DNA of 64,000 nucleotides from Mucilaginibacter mali (GTDB lineage Bacteria > Bacteroidota > Bacteroidia > Sphingobacteriales > Sphingobacteriaceae). Where the stretch lies: the NCBI RefSeq assembly GCF_013283875.1, contig NZ_CP054139.1, forward strand, positions 4,588,001-4,652,000, written 5' to 3'. The notes beneath the pieces were generated by a model. The model saw nothing but the letters and a program-made list of their open reading frames with translations, was not told where the DNA came from and did not search any database. This document shows positions 35,625 to 44,489 of this stretch, piece by piece (positions within the stretch are counted from its first letter, which is position 1; every line of letters starts with the position of its first letter). A program made the position numbers and the translations under genes.

Positions 35625-36317
35625 CTAATTCACCAGCAACTTATATCCCTTACCATGTACGTTGATGATCTCCACACTCGGGTCATCCTTCAGGTACTTA
35701 CGGATCTTGCTCAGGAAAACATCCATGCTGCGGCCGTTAAAGTAGTTATCATCATGCCAGATGTTCAGCAGGGCTTCCTCGCGGGTTAGCACCTCGTTTT
35801 TGCGCAGGCAAAGCAGGCGCAGCAGTTCGGCCTCTTTAGTTGATAGCTTTTGCTGGCTGCCATCGTTATTGATCATTTGCGAGGTAAAATCGAAAATATA
35901 CTTACCAATGTTAAAGTTGGTTTGCTTTTCCTCTTCCTTTTTTTCGCTGGTGCCTACGCGCTTCAGCAGGGCGGTGATGCGCAGCAGCAACTCTTCAATA
36001 CGGAATGGCTTGGTGATATAATCATCGCCGCCCAGGTTAAATGCCTGCGTTTTGTCTTCTATCATCCCCTTGGCGGTAGCGAAGATGATGGGCACATTGG
36101 CGTTCATTTTACGGATCTCCTTACCCAGGGTAAAGCCGTCCTTTTTAGGCATCATCACATCAAGGATCAGCAGGTCGTAATCCTGTTTGGTAAACTCGCG
36201 CAAGCCCTCGTCGCCATCCTTACACAAAACCACATCAAACTTGCCTTTTAACTGCAGGTAGTCCTGTAATAACATCCCCAGGTTGGGGTCATCTTCAACA
36301 AGTAATATTTTTTTCAT
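35625..36317 (-). CDS. OmpR-family response regulator (RprY-like)
   Basis: 230 residues. Receiver domain 1-120: acidic pair D9/D10, phosphoacceptor D53 (LILDVMMPKKDG), conserved K in ITKPF. The winged-helix DNA-binding domain follows a short linker (about 130-228) with LTREEALLNIW and GRSMDVFLSKIRKYL. It is 10 bases downstream of its histidine kinase. OmpR-type regulators usually bind direct repeats, and a TTTAACAA repeat lies upstream of the kinase gene. Confidence 0.94.
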   Translation of the reverse strand: MKKILLVEDDPNLGMLLQDYLQLKGKFDVVLCKDGDEGLREFTKQDYDLLILDVMMPKKDGFTLGKEIRKMNANVPIIFATAKGMIEDKTQAFNLGGDDYITKPFRIEELLLRITALLKRVGTSEKKEEEKQTNFNIGKYIFDFTSQMINNDGSQQKLSTKEAELLRLLCLRKNEVLTREEALLNIWHDDNYFNGRSMDVFLSKIRKYLKDDPSVEIINVHGKGYKLLVN

Positions 36318-36327
36318 GCTTTGTGTA

Positions 36328-38124
36328 TTATACCAGCGGGAACTTCAACTCAAATTCCGAGCCTTTATCTTTTTCAGACCGCACGCCAATGGTGCCCTCT
36401 AAACGTTTAACTATTGTGTTTACATAGCTAAGGCCCAGGCCAAAGCCCTTAACATCGTGCAGGTTACCGGTGGGGATACGGTAAAACTGCTCAAATATGC
36501 GCGCCTGCTCTTCGCGGCTCATGCCTATACCCTTATCAGCAATTGTAAATACCAAATTGTTTTTAACCGTATTGGTGCTGATGATGATCTCGGGTTCGCC
36601 CTTGCTGTACTTCAGCGCGTTATCTACCAGGTTATACAGCACGTTGCTAAAGTGCAGCTCATCGGCATTAATGGTAGCATACTCGGCATCCAGGTGCATG
36701 GTAACGTTGGCGTTATACTTTTGCAGCTTCAGGGCCATGCTGTCTACCACGGCGGTAATGGTATCGTTAACCTCAATGGGTTTAATATCCAGTTTAAAGT
36801 CGTTCTTTTCAATACGGGCTATATTCAGCACGCGCTCTATGTGGCTGCCCAGGCGGGCGTTCTCTTCGTAAATAATGTTGGCCAGGCGGGCAATGCGGCC
36901 CTTATCGGCGGTAACCTCCTCATCCTTTAAGGCCTCGCTGGCTATCATAATGGTCGATACCGGGGTCTTAAACTCGTGGGTCATGTTGTTGATGAAGTCG
37001 GTCTTCATTTCCGAGATCTTCTTTTGCTTCAATATTGAGAAGATGGTGTAACCGAAGCAGAAGATCAGGATCAGCAGCAAACCGCCCGAAGTAGCCATGC
37101 TGAAAGCCATTTTGTTTAATATCAGCGTACTTTTTTCGGGAAACATCACGCGCAACAGGCCCGGGTCGTTGATCAATACATCCTTGGTGAAAATGGTGGT
37201 TTTATAAGGCACGTTGGCCGCATTGAATACCGGAGCCGAGCCGCTTACATCGTTAGCCTTCGAAAAGATGAGCGAATCGTTATTGGCGGTGCTTACCTCG
37301 TAGCTGAAAGGCAGATAGATGCCCTTGTTATGCAGTTCAAGGCGTAGCAGCGAGTCGATGAGCAATGGATCAAGCCTGCTGGTTAGCGGGCGGTTCATTT
37401 TCTGGTATTCATCGGCAATGTTAGAGAAAACAGCATGGTTGTTTCCCGATTGTACCGCCTCCAGCGAATCATCGGCCAGTAACTTCTTCACTGCGCGCAA
37501 TTGCCTTACCTTCTGCTTGCGTTCCTGCTCGGCCTTCCATAGTGGGTTTTCCTGCACGTGGCTTACCACTTGCGTGCCAAACTGCGGGTCCTGGTAGTTG
37601 TAACGGAGGGTATCGTATTGTTGTAGCTTGCCATGCTTTATCAGCAAGGCCCGCGGGGTATTTACAATTTCGTTTATGCGTTGCTGGTGGGTAACGCCAT
37701 TATCATCGGTAAATGATGAGATGCGAATGCGGAAGGTTAAGGCACCCTGTTCATCGTCTTCGGCCAGTTCGTTGGTCAGGCGGGTTTTAACGGCTTTCAA
37801 ACTATCGCGAATAATTACCTTCCGGTTTACAAAATGCGGGGTTTTGCTATCGCCGCGATCGGTGTTGTAAGTATAGGTGGCGTTATCTGCCTGATCAGTT
37901 TTTTGCTGGTTATCAAAGCGGCGGGCCTTTTCGTTCAGGAAGTTAACGGCATCCTGGGTAGATACTTTAGATACCACGTTATTCAGTGCGTCGCCCACCA
38001 TGCCGTCAAACAACTGCGATTGGGTATCGTACGTTTGCACCAGGAAGTACAATTGCATGGCCATAACGCCCAGCAGGGCGAAACCCATTAAACCAATTAT
38101 TAAACCGATGCTTTTCTTTTTCAT
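36328..38124 (-). CDS. Membrane sensor histidine kinase (RprX-like)
   Basis: 598 residues. Two membrane helices (about 6-28 and 339-364) enclose a 310-residue periplasmic sensor with no recognised domain. HisKA begins near 375 with H383 (MTHEFKTPVS). The ATPase domain has VDNALKYSKG, DKGIGM and GFGLGLSYV. It phosphorylates the response regulator encoded 10 bases downstream. The architecture matches the RprX group of Bacteroidota. The signal sensed is unknown. Confidence 0.93.
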   Translation of the reverse strand: MKKKSIGLIIGLMGFALLGVMAMQLYFLVQTYDTQSQLFDGMVGDALNNVVSKVSTQDAVNFLNEKARRFDNQQKTDQADNATYTYNTDRGDSKTPHFVNRKVIIRDSLKAVKTRLTNELAEDDEQGALTFRIRISSFTDDNGVTHQQRINEIVNTPRALLIKHGKLQQYDTLRYNYQDPQFGTQVVSHVQENPLWKAEQERKQKVRQLRAVKKLLADDSLEAVQSGNNHAVFSNIADEYQKMNRPLTSRLDPLLIDSLLRLELHNKGIYLPFSYEVSTANNDSLIFSKANDVSGSAPVFNAANVPYKTTIFTKDVLINDPGLLRVMFPEKSTLILNKMAFSMATSGGLLLILIFCFGYTIFSILKQKKISEMKTDFINNMTHEFKTPVSTIMIASEALKDEEVTADKGRIARLANIIYEENARLGSHIERVLNIARIEKNDFKLDIKPIEVNDTITAVVDSMALKLQKYNANVTMHLDAEYATINADELHFSNVLYNLVDNALKYSKGEPEIIISTNTVKNNLVFTIADKGIGMSREEQARIFEQFYRIPTGNLHDVKGFGLGLSYVNTIVKRLEGTIGVRSEKDKGSEFELKFPLV

Positions 38125-38172
38125 TTTATTGTAACAACAAAATTAGCTGTAATTGAAGCGATGTGAATATCC

Positions 38173-38190
38173 TTTAACAATTTTTAACAA
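38173..38190. promoter_or_regulatory. TTTAACAA direct repeat, candidate response-regulator operator
   Basis: Two copies of TTTAACAA (38173-38180 and 38183-38190), 10 bases start to start, between the divergent kinase and 38261 genes. The spacing fits binding by an OmpR-family dimer. Confidence 0.5.
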
Positions 38191-38213
38191 TTGCGGCGCG
38201 GCATTTTAATATC

Positions 38214-38240
38214 TTGGCGGTTAAATGTTTATTAGCTTTG
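38214..38240 (+). promoter_or_regulatory. Promoter of the 38261 gene
   Basis: TTGG at 38214 (-33 type) and TAGCTTTG at 38233-38240 (-7 box), 19 bases apart, a good Bacteroidota promoter. The TTTAACAA repeat lies immediately upstream. Confidence 0.6.
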
Positions 38241-38260
38241 CTTAACTAAATAATATCCCA

Positions 38261-39154
38261 ATGAAGAAATTTTTAGCAAAGCCCGGCTTCGAAGCCATGT
38301 TTTATGCCGGCTTGTTATTACTCATTGTGCTGCCGGCAATGGTATTTGCGCAGAGTAATAATAAATCGGTAAATATCACGGTGGTTAATAAAGATACGCT
38401 GATAAACGGAAAAAGGATAAACGACCTGAAGCCAGATGAAAAGAAGGAGGCTAAAGAAGCATTAGCTACTTTAGGCGCCCAACGCATGAACCGCACCGAT
38501 TTTGTATACAGCCTCCGCGGGGTTTTGCATGGCGACAGTATCCGTGTAAATTCTCCGTCTGCACGTTACCGGGTAAACGGCGTCCGGCTAAATCCTGCAA
38601 CCATAAAGATCGACAGTAATCACAAGATGACCTATTTTTTCAGGGATAGCGCTAATAAGGATTACGGTGTTTACAGCTCAGACCGTATGCCTAATGCCCG
38701 CCCGGATATGAGCCGTTACCGCATGCCCAACGTACATGTTGATACGAAAGACTACCGCATGCCGGTTGTGCGCCCGGGCGAAAGAGGTGTAGTGAGCCTT
38801 AATTTTAACAGCATCGACAAAAACGGCATACCTACCCGCAGTAACTTCCGCATATCCTCCGCCATGCCCGAAATGGTGAAGAAACTGACCGGTACCGAGG
38901 TTGCCGACTTGCTTGTTACAGATATCGCACTCGTCCCCGAGTTTTCGGCTGGTAAAACCTTTTTGATATTTACGCTGCCTTATAATACCCAGGCCGATGT
39001 AAGCTTTACCGACAGCGATGGCAAAACCCTGTGGAACGAAAAAAGCACCGGTAACAAATTCAACAAAAGCTTTCCCCTGCCAATGAATGGTGTTTACTAC
39101 CTGGTGGTAAAGCAAGGTGGTAAGTCTGCTGTTAGGAAGGTGGTGAAGGAGTAA
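38261..39154 (+). CDS. Secreted protein with a T9SS-like C-terminal domain, unknown function
   Basis: 297 residues. The signal peptide ends at about 31 (MVFAQ). The middle has three short repeats of the type RMPNxRP (SDRMPNARPDM, YRMPNVHVDT, YRMPVVRPGE, about 148-180). The last 75 residues (LIFTLPYNTQADVSFTDSDG ... GVYYLVVKQGG ... VRKVVKE) resemble a type A Por-secretion sorting domain. It diverges from the RprXY-like pair over a shared control region and may be a target of it. Function not recognised. Confidence 0.7.
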   Translation: MKKFLAKPGFEAMFYAGLLLLIVLPAMVFAQSNNKSVNITVVNKDTLINGKRINDLKPDEKKEAKEALATLGAQRMNRTDFVYSLRGVLHGDSIRVNSPSARYRVNGVRLNPATIKIDSNHKMTYFFRDSANKDYGVYSSDRMPNARPDMSRYRMPNVHVDTKDYRMPVVRPGERGVVSLNFNSIDKNGIPTRSNFRISSAMPEMVKKLTGTEVADLLVTDIALVPEFSAGKTFLIFTLPYNTQADVSFTDSDGKTLWNEKSTGNKFNKSFPLPMNGVYYLVVKQGGKSAVRKVVKE

Positions 39155-39182
39155 TTGTTAGTTGACCTTCGCAGCGCCGGGG

Positions 39183-39320
39183 ACTCACCCGGTCTGCGCT
39201 ATGCTGGACCACCCTCTCTTGCCTTTGGCAAAAGAGGGAACAAGGACATTCGACATTTCATCTTCCCTCTTTGTGCGTAGCGCAGAAAGGGTGCCCGGGC
39301 GAAGCAACGGGCGGGTGAGT
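39183..39320. repeat. Interspersed palindromic element, family A (copy 2)
   Basis: Same start (ACTCACCCGG), inner arms (CTCTCTTGCCTTTGGC) and end (GCGGGTGAGT) as 3048-3182. The central third differs. Confidence 0.8.
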
Positions 39321-39341
39321 AAGACGATAGCGGAGCCGATT

Positions 39342-39390
39342 CACATAAAAAAGAGCACACCTGCAAAACACGTGTGCTCTTTTTTATGTG
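39342..39390. terminator. Bidirectional terminator
   Basis: A 19-base perfect stem (arms 39342-39360 and 39372-39390, containing AAAAAAGAGCACAC) with an 11-base loop, and A/T runs on both sides. Confidence 0.85.
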
Positions 39391-39399
39391 AATTTCCTA

Positions 39400-39435
39400 A
39401 AGCCCTCCCCCCCGGGGAGGGTTGGGAGGGGTGTC
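39400..39435. repeat. CT/GA-rich element, family D (short copy)
   Basis: AGCCCTCCCCCCCGGGGAGG then GTTGGGAGGGGT. It resembles 10402-10470 and 59871-59961. Confidence 0.5.
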
Positions 39436-39437
39436 AA

Positions 39438-39800
39438 TTAAAACGGCAGATCGTCATCATCCGGCGCCGAGCTGATATCAACCGGCGGGGCGTACTCAGG
39501 TGTGCTTGCTGCGCCGGCACCGCTCAATACGTTCAGTTTCCACAATTGCAGGGTGTTAAAATAAACCACTTTACCTGTTTTATCGGTCCATTTGCGGCCC
39601 TTCAGGTTAAAGAATACTTCTACATCGTCGCCAACCTTAACAGCGTCGATTAAAGCGGTGCGGTCTTGTATGGCTTCAAATTTCAGGTATTCAGGATATT
39701 GCGGGTTCTCGATATATTCAATAATAAGTTCTCTCTTTTTTAATGAATCGGTAACTTGTTGGGTAGCCGACACTTCGTATACTTTGCCTTTTATCTCCAT
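39438..39800 (-). CDS. DUF3127 protein with an SSB-like acidic C-terminal tip
   Basis: 120 residues. The first 95 residues are a small beta-rich (OB-like) domain of the DUF3127 family, common in Bacteroidota. The last seven residues are DDDDLPF (114-120), like the C-terminal tip of single-strand DNA-binding proteins that recruits repair and replication enzymes. A disordered, proline- and alanine-rich linker joins the two. A role in DNA metabolism is inferred. The gene is single and divergent from the THUMP methyltransferase. Confidence 0.88.
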   Translation of the reverse strand: MEIKGKVYEVSATQQVTDSLKKRELIIEYIENPQYPEYLKFEAIQDRTALIDAVKVGDDVEVFFNLKGRKWTDKTGKVVYFNTLQLWKLNVLSGAGAASTPEYAPPVDISSAPDDDDLPF

Positions 39801-39864
39801 TGTGGTTTTAATTAAAATGTAAAGTTAATAGATACGATGTAAAAAACACCTCATATATTATGTG

Positions 39865-39872
39865 TATTTTTG
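39865..39872 (+). promoter_or_regulatory. -7 box of the THUMP methyltransferase
   Basis: TATTTTTG, 9 bases before ATG 39882. Confidence 0.5.
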
Positions 39873-39881
39873 CAGATTGAT

Positions 39882-41057
39882 ATGCAAGTTTTCCACAACG
39901 AAAGTAAAATAGTAATTACCTGCAACAAAAGGCTGTCGCCTTACCTGCAGCAGGAGGTTGAAGAATTAGGCTTCACGCCAACCCGCGTTTTCCAAACCGG
40001 CGTTGAGCTGAAGGGCACTATAAACGATACCATTCCGCTCAACCTGAATTTAAGAACAGGCAGCCAGGTTTTGTACCTGCTGAAAAGCTTCCACGCGGCA
40101 AATCCCAAGGAATTGTACGACCAGTTGGTGGAGATCCCCTGGGAAGAACTGATAGACTTTACCGGCTATTTCTCGGTAACATCAAACGTAAATAACGAAC
40201 ATATCCTTACCCCGCTGTTTGCCAACGTAAAGGTTAAGGATGCCATTGTTGACCGTATAAAGGATAAAAAAGGCCTGCGCCCAAACTCGGGGCCCGAACT
40301 GAATAAAACCGTTGTGCACCTGTACTGGCAGGATGATAAGGCAGATATATTTTTAGATACCAGCGGCGAAACCCTGGCCAAGCATAGCTACCGCAAGATC
40401 CCGGGCAAGGCCCCCATGCTGGAAGCGCTGGCCGCATCGACCATTATTGCTACTAACTGGGACAGGCAAAGCAGCTTCATCAACCCCATGTGTGGTTCGG
40501 GTACGCTGGCTATCGAGGCGGCCTTACTGGCTACCGATAAACGCCCGGGGCTGTTCCGCATGAACTATGGCTTTATGCATATTATGGGGTATGATGAGAA
40601 CGTGTTTTTTGTGGAACGCCGTAAGCTAAAGGATAAGGCGAAAAAGGAAACCGGCTTCCGCATCATCGCTACCGACCTCTCGGCCGACGCGGTTGACATC
40701 GCCCAAAAAAATGCAAAAACCGCCGGTGTAGAACATTTAATTGATTTTGCTGTTTGTGATTTTGCAGAGACGGAAGTGCCCGAACAACCGGGCATTGTAA
40801 TGTTTAACCCCGAATATGGCGAACGCTTAGGCACGCATACCAAGCTGGAGATGACTTACAAACGCGTTGGCGACTATCTGAAACAGAAATGTAAAGGCTA
40901 CCGGGGCTATATTTTTACCGGTAATGCCGATCTGGCTAAAAAGATAGGCCTGCGCGCGTCGCGCAAAATTGAGTTTTACAATGGCAAGCTGGATTGCCGC
41001 CTGTTTGAGTACGAATTGTACGACGGCAGCAAGCGCGAACCAAAGCAAGAAGAGTAA
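39882..41057 (+). CDS. THUMP-domain class I RNA methyltransferase (RlmL/YpsC-like)
   Basis: 391 residues from ATG 39882. The N-terminal THUMP domain (about 30-160) binds RNA. The Rossmann methyltransferase domain has FINPMCGSGTLAIEAALLA (SAM motif), ATDLSADAVDIAQKNAK and the catalytic VMFNPEYGERLG (NPPYG-type motif; here NPEYG). This group makes m2G in 23S rRNA, but the exact target is not certain. The stop lies 3 bases before the next gene. Confidence 0.9.
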   Translation: MQVFHNESKIVITCNKRLSPYLQQEVEELGFTPTRVFQTGVELKGTINDTIPLNLNLRTGSQVLYLLKSFHAANPKELYDQLVEIPWEELIDFTGYFSVTSNVNNEHILTPLFANVKVKDAIVDRIKDKKGLRPNSGPELNKTVVHLYWQDDKADIFLDTSGETLAKHSYRKIPGKAPMLEALAASTIIATNWDRQSSFINPMCGSGTLAIEAALLATDKRPGLFRMNYGFMHIMGYDENVFFVERRKLKDKAKKETGFRIIATDLSADAVDIAQKNAKTAGVEHLIDFAVCDFAETEVPEQPGIVMFNPEYGERLGTHTKLEMTYKRVGDYLKQKCKGYRGYIFTGNADLAKKIGLRASRKIEFYNGKLDCRLFEYELYDGSKREPKQEE

Positions 41058-41060
41058 AAA

Positions 41061-41576
41061 ATGAAAAAACTGATCTTAATGCTGATGGCTACCTTGTCGT
41101 TCAGCTACGCGATGGCCCAGGCCGAAATGGATTTCCCATTCCAGGGGGGTAATAAGGTAATGACCGATTATTTTACCGCCAATGTTATCCCCACGGCGGC
41201 TATTAAATACCGTGCGGCCAGCGGAACGGTAGTGATGAAATTCACCGCAGATGAAAAAGGCAGCATTATAAAAATGGTGGTTTATTATGCCGATGATGCC
41301 AGCCTGGCCGAGCCGATAATTAAAGCATTGAAAGGTACCAACGGCAAATGGATCATCCCCGATAAGCAAAAAACCTACGATTTTTTGATCCCTTTTTCTA
41401 TCAGTATCGATGCGCCAACGACAAAAGCGTCGAAGGCGATGCTGCAGTTTTATAATAGCCGCAGCCCCATTATCGCTACAGACCAAATTCCGCTCAACCT
41501 GGTTTCGCTGTTACCAACTATACAAATAAAATACGCCTATGAAGCCCCCGCTCCTGTGCGGACAAAAGGCAACTAA
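41061..41576 (+). CDS. Exported TonB C-terminal-like protein
   Basis: 171 residues. Signal peptide about 1-19 (SYAMAQ). The segment SGTVVMKFTADEKGSI and the following helix (EPIIKALKGTNGKW) have the pattern of a TonB C-terminal domain, without an N-terminal anchor. It starts 3 bases after the methyltransferase stop, so the two are co-transcribed. Function unknown. Confidence 0.75.
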   Translation: MKKLILMLMATLSFSYAMAQAEMDFPFQGGNKVMTDYFTANVIPTAAIKYRAASGTVVMKFTADEKGSIIKMVVYYADDASLAEPIIKALKGTNGKWIIPDKQKTYDFLIPFSISIDAPTTKASKAMLQFYNSRSPIIATDQIPLNLVSLLPTIQIKYAYEAPAPVRTKGN

Positions 41577-41764
41577 GCATTTATTCAAGCACCTTAAATA
41601 GCCCGGTTTGATTAATTTATTTTAGTTGAACATGCTATATTCTGGCATTTAATTTCCAAAAACGAGACTGCCGTTAATATTTTTTCCAAAAAACAATTAT
41701 TTTTTAATTAGCGGAAAACCAGGCGCTTTTTTATTTCGTAGGTAGCGGTTATAATGCTTTGCTT
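41577..41764. other. AT-rich intergenic region
   Basis: 188 bases, strongly AT-rich with runs of T. I see no clear terminator or -7 box for the regulator downstream. Confidence 0.4.
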
Positions 41765-42019
41765 ATGAAAGACATGCTGGAAAACAAGATCAGGGCGGTT
41801 GCCACCAATATCCGTAAGATCAGGGAATCGAAAGATTTTACCCAGGATTATTTAGCGGTCAAATTGGCTATTTCGCAAAACGCCTATAGCAAAATTGAAT
41901 TGGGTTATACCAAGATCACCGTAGAGCGACTCTTCCAAATAGCGCAAATACTGGAAGTAAGCCCTATAAGCCTGATCGATTTCGATAAAGAAAAACCGGT
42001 TTTAGCTAACGCCGGTTAG
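41765..42019 (+). CDS. Small XRE-type HTH regulator
   Basis: 84 residues from ATG 41765. The helix-turn-helix (about 11-65) reads IRKIRESKDFTQDYLAVKLAISQNAYSKIE, then LFQIAQILEVSP. It is a single-domain DNA-binding protein. It stands alone between the THUMP methyltransferase operon and the HD hydrolase, so its target is unknown. No partner toxin gene is visible next to it. Confidence 0.88.
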   Translation: MKDMLENKIRAVATNIRKIRESKDFTQDYLAVKLAISQNAYSKIELGYTKITVERLFQIAQILEVSPISLIDFDKEKPVLANAG

Positions 42020-42179
42020 TACAGCCCAAGTTACTTGCGGTTTATTAACTATTCTCCCCAAAACCGCCCCGCATAGGTTAAGCACATCCGCTTTATCCTG
42101 TTATAGCAATTGCATTTTGTTAAAAAATAGCTACAGGGTTTAAATTGTTATCCCGCTATACTTTTAATTACTTTGCGCC

Positions 42180-42827
42180 ATGATGCAGCCCGAAGATATT
42201 ATCCAGCAAACAGCGCAATACGTAAAGCAAACCCTGCAAAACGCCGAAGGCGGCCACGACTGGTGGCACATTCATCGTGTATGGACAAACGCCAAACGCA
42301 TCCTGCAAACCGAACAAGCCGACCGGCTTATTGTTGAACTGGCCGCCCTGCTGCACGATATTGCCGACAGCAAATTTCATGGCGGCGATGAAGAGATCGG
42401 CCCGCGCACCGCTACCGCTTATCTTCAAAGTATTAATGTTGATGCCCATGTGGTTGAACATGTAGAAATGATCATCCGCCATATGTCGTTCAAGGCCGGG
42501 TTTGACGGCCTGGTTTTTTACTCAACCGAAATGGGCATTGTTCAGGATGCCGACCGGCTGGATGCCATTGGTGCTATTGGCATCGCGCGTGCATTTACCT
42601 ACGGCGGATTTAAAGGCCGCGAGATCTATAACCCCGAGATAGAGCCAAACCTGAACATGAGCAAGGAGGAATATAAAAATACCGCCGCGCCCTCCATCAA
42701 CCATTTTTATGAGAAACTTTTGCTGCTTAAGGATAAGATGAACACTGCCACCGGCAAGCAAATGGCCCAACAGCGGCATCAGTTTATGGAGCAATATCTA
42801 CAGCAGTTTTATATCGAAGTAAAATAA
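42180..42827 (+). CDS. HD-domain phosphohydrolase (YedJ-like)
   Basis: 215 residues. Metal ligands of the HD domain: HDWWHIHRV (H of the first motif) and LLHDIADSKF (HD), then VEHVEMIIRHMSF and the late aspartate in QDADRLDAIGAIGIARAF. Members hydrolyse phosphate esters of nucleotides or similar compounds. Start codons at 42180 and 42183 are both possible. A TTACTTTG box lies 4 bases upstream of the first. Confidence 0.88.
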   Translation: MMQPEDIIQQTAQYVKQTLQNAEGGHDWWHIHRVWTNAKRILQTEQADRLIVELAALLHDIADSKFHGGDEEIGPRTATAYLQSINVDAHVVEHVEMIIRHMSFKAGFDGLVFYSTEMGIVQDADRLDAIGAIGIARAFTYGGFKGREIYNPEIEPNLNMSKEEYKNTAAPSINHFYEKLLLLKDKMNTATGKQMAQQRHQFMEQYLQQFYIEVK

Positions 42828-42847
42828 ATTTAGATAAGTCTAAAAAT

Positions 42848-43011
42848 ATTATTAGGTTTGCTTAAATAATTAACCACAGAGAACGCAGAGGAAGAAACAC
42901 AGAGAGCACAGAGTAGTGCTAAACTACTAAAGAGAGACAGCTTTAAACGCTGTGTCCTCCGTGCAAACTCTCTTTGTTCTCTGTGGTTAAATCTTAAAAC
43001 ATCCTAATAAT
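42848..43011. repeat. Interspersed element, family E (copy 2)
   Basis: Outer arms ATTATTAGG (42848-42856) and CCTAATAAT (43003-43011), inner arms TTAACCACAGAGAAC (42870-42884) and its exact complement (42976-42990). The core TTAACCACA is shared with 7143-7308. It ends one base before the porin start codon. Confidence 0.75.
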
Positions 43012-43012
43012 T

Positions 43013-44320
43013 ATGAATAAACTATTACTAATCACCACAGCTTTAATAGGCACTTGCGGCGTTGCACAGGCGCAGGATACCGTGAAGCAGCAGCGTTTTA
43101 ACCTGCACTTTCAGCAAACCATCATCACCCAAAACAAGCCATCGTTCAGCGCTAAGTACAGCGGCGATAACAGCTTACAAACTGTAGGCGAAACTCAAAC
43201 ATCCCTAACCACATCTTTTTATGGCGGTGCGCGCTTGTGGAAAGGCGCGCAGGTTTACTTCAACCCCGAAATGTCGGGCGGGGCTGGTTTAAGCAAAACG
43301 CTTGGCGTAGCCGGCTTCCCTAATGGAGAAACTTTTCGTGTAGGTGGCGACGCGCCAAAAATTTACATCGCCCGTTTATTCTACACTCAAAACTTTGAAT
43401 GGGGCAAGGATAAGGATGTTGTTGACGATGAGGCCAACCAATTGGCCGGCACTTTAAGCAAGCGCCACTTCAGCTTTACCATCGGCAAGTTTGGCATGGC
43501 CGATTATTTTGATGCCAACGGTTACAGTCACGATCCGCGTACACAATTCATGAACTGGTCGCTGATGAGCAACGGCGCCTGGGATTACCCGGCCAATACA
43601 CGCGGCTACGTGATGGGCTTGTATACCGAATTTGCCCAGCCATCGTGGTCCTTGCGCTTCGCCTTTACCATGGTAACCACCGAAGCCAATGGCGCTACCT
43701 GGGACGCAAAAATTGGCAAAGCCAACTCGCAAACCTTAGAGTTTGAGAAACGCTACAGCGTAAACGGCCTGCCTGGCGCGTTCCGCATATTGGGTTTTAA
43801 TAACAACGGTAAAATGGGCAGCTATGCCGATGCGCTGAAACGTAACCCGGTAAACCCCGAAGTAGATACCCTGCTTACCTATGGCCACCGCAAGTTTGGC
43901 TTCGGTATAAATGCCGAGCAGCAGTTAACCAGCGATTTGGGCGCATTCGCCAAACTAAGCTATAACGATGGCAAAACCCAAACCTGGTTCTTTACCGAGA
44001 TAGACCGCTCGTTTAGCCTGGGCGCTGTACTAAAAGGCACCTCGTGGAAGCGCGCCGACGACGAACTGGGCCTGGCTTTTGTGGCTAATGGTATCTCTAA
44101 ACCACACCGCGATTATTTGGCCGCCGGTGGTTACGGTTTCATTATTGGCGATGGCAAGCTGAATTACAGCAGCGAGCTGGTGGCCGAAATGTATTATAAG
44201 ATCCATGCCTCAAAAGCTATCGCTTTAAGCCCCGGCTACCAGTTTATCGCCAACCCGGCTTATAATAAAGACCGCGGACCCGTAAACGTATTCTCGGTAA
44301 GGATGCACGTAGAGTTTTGA
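43013..44320 (+). CDS. Carbohydrate porin (OprB-type)
   Basis: 435 residues. Signal peptide about 1-20 (GVAQAQ). A beta-barrel of alternating strands has GGARLWKGAQVYFNPEMSGGAGLS and KRHFSFTIGKFGMADYFD, as in the OprB-like carbohydrate-selective porins, and ends VFSVRMHVEF. It allows diffusion of sugars across the outer membrane. The repeat element just upstream overlaps the expected promoter area. Confidence 0.87.
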   Translation: MNKLLLITTALIGTCGVAQAQDTVKQQRFNLHFQQTIITQNKPSFSAKYSGDNSLQTVGETQTSLTTSFYGGARLWKGAQVYFNPEMSGGAGLSKTLGVAGFPNGETFRVGGDAPKIYIARLFYTQNFEWGKDKDVVDDEANQLAGTLSKRHFSFTIGKFGMADYFDANGYSHDPRTQFMNWSLMSNGAWDYPANTRGYVMGLYTEFAQPSWSLRFAFTMVTTEANGATWDAKIGKANSQTLEFEKRYSVNGLPGAFRILGFNNNGKMGSYADALKRNPVNPEVDTLLTYGHRKFGFGINAEQQLTSDLGAFAKLSYNDGKTQTWFFTEIDRSFSLGAVLKGTSWKRADDELGLAFVANGISKPHRDYLAAGGYGFIIGDGKLNYSSELVAEMYYKIHASKAIALSPGYQFIANPAYNKDRGPVNVFSVRMHVEF

Positions 44321-44339
44321 TATCAATATTCGCCCACAA

Positions 44340-44378
44340 ACAAAAGCCTTGCAAATTGCAGGGCTTTTGTCGTTTTTA
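44340..44378 (+). terminator. Terminator after the porin gene
   Basis: Stem ACAAAAGCC/GGCTTTTGT, loop with small inner pairing (TTGCAA), then CGTTTTT. Confidence 0.75.
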
Positions 44379-44489
44379 TGCCATTTAGGTGGTAAAATGT
44401 TTGGCCTGCGTCAAATGTAAAAGCCGGGTATAGGACTGTTTTTAGCCACTTTTTACATTTATGGCATCTACTTATTAAGGTGCTGTAAA

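Noticed and set aside
41765..42019. Toxin-antitoxin pair around the XRE regulator
   Set aside because: No toxin-like gene lies next to it on either side.
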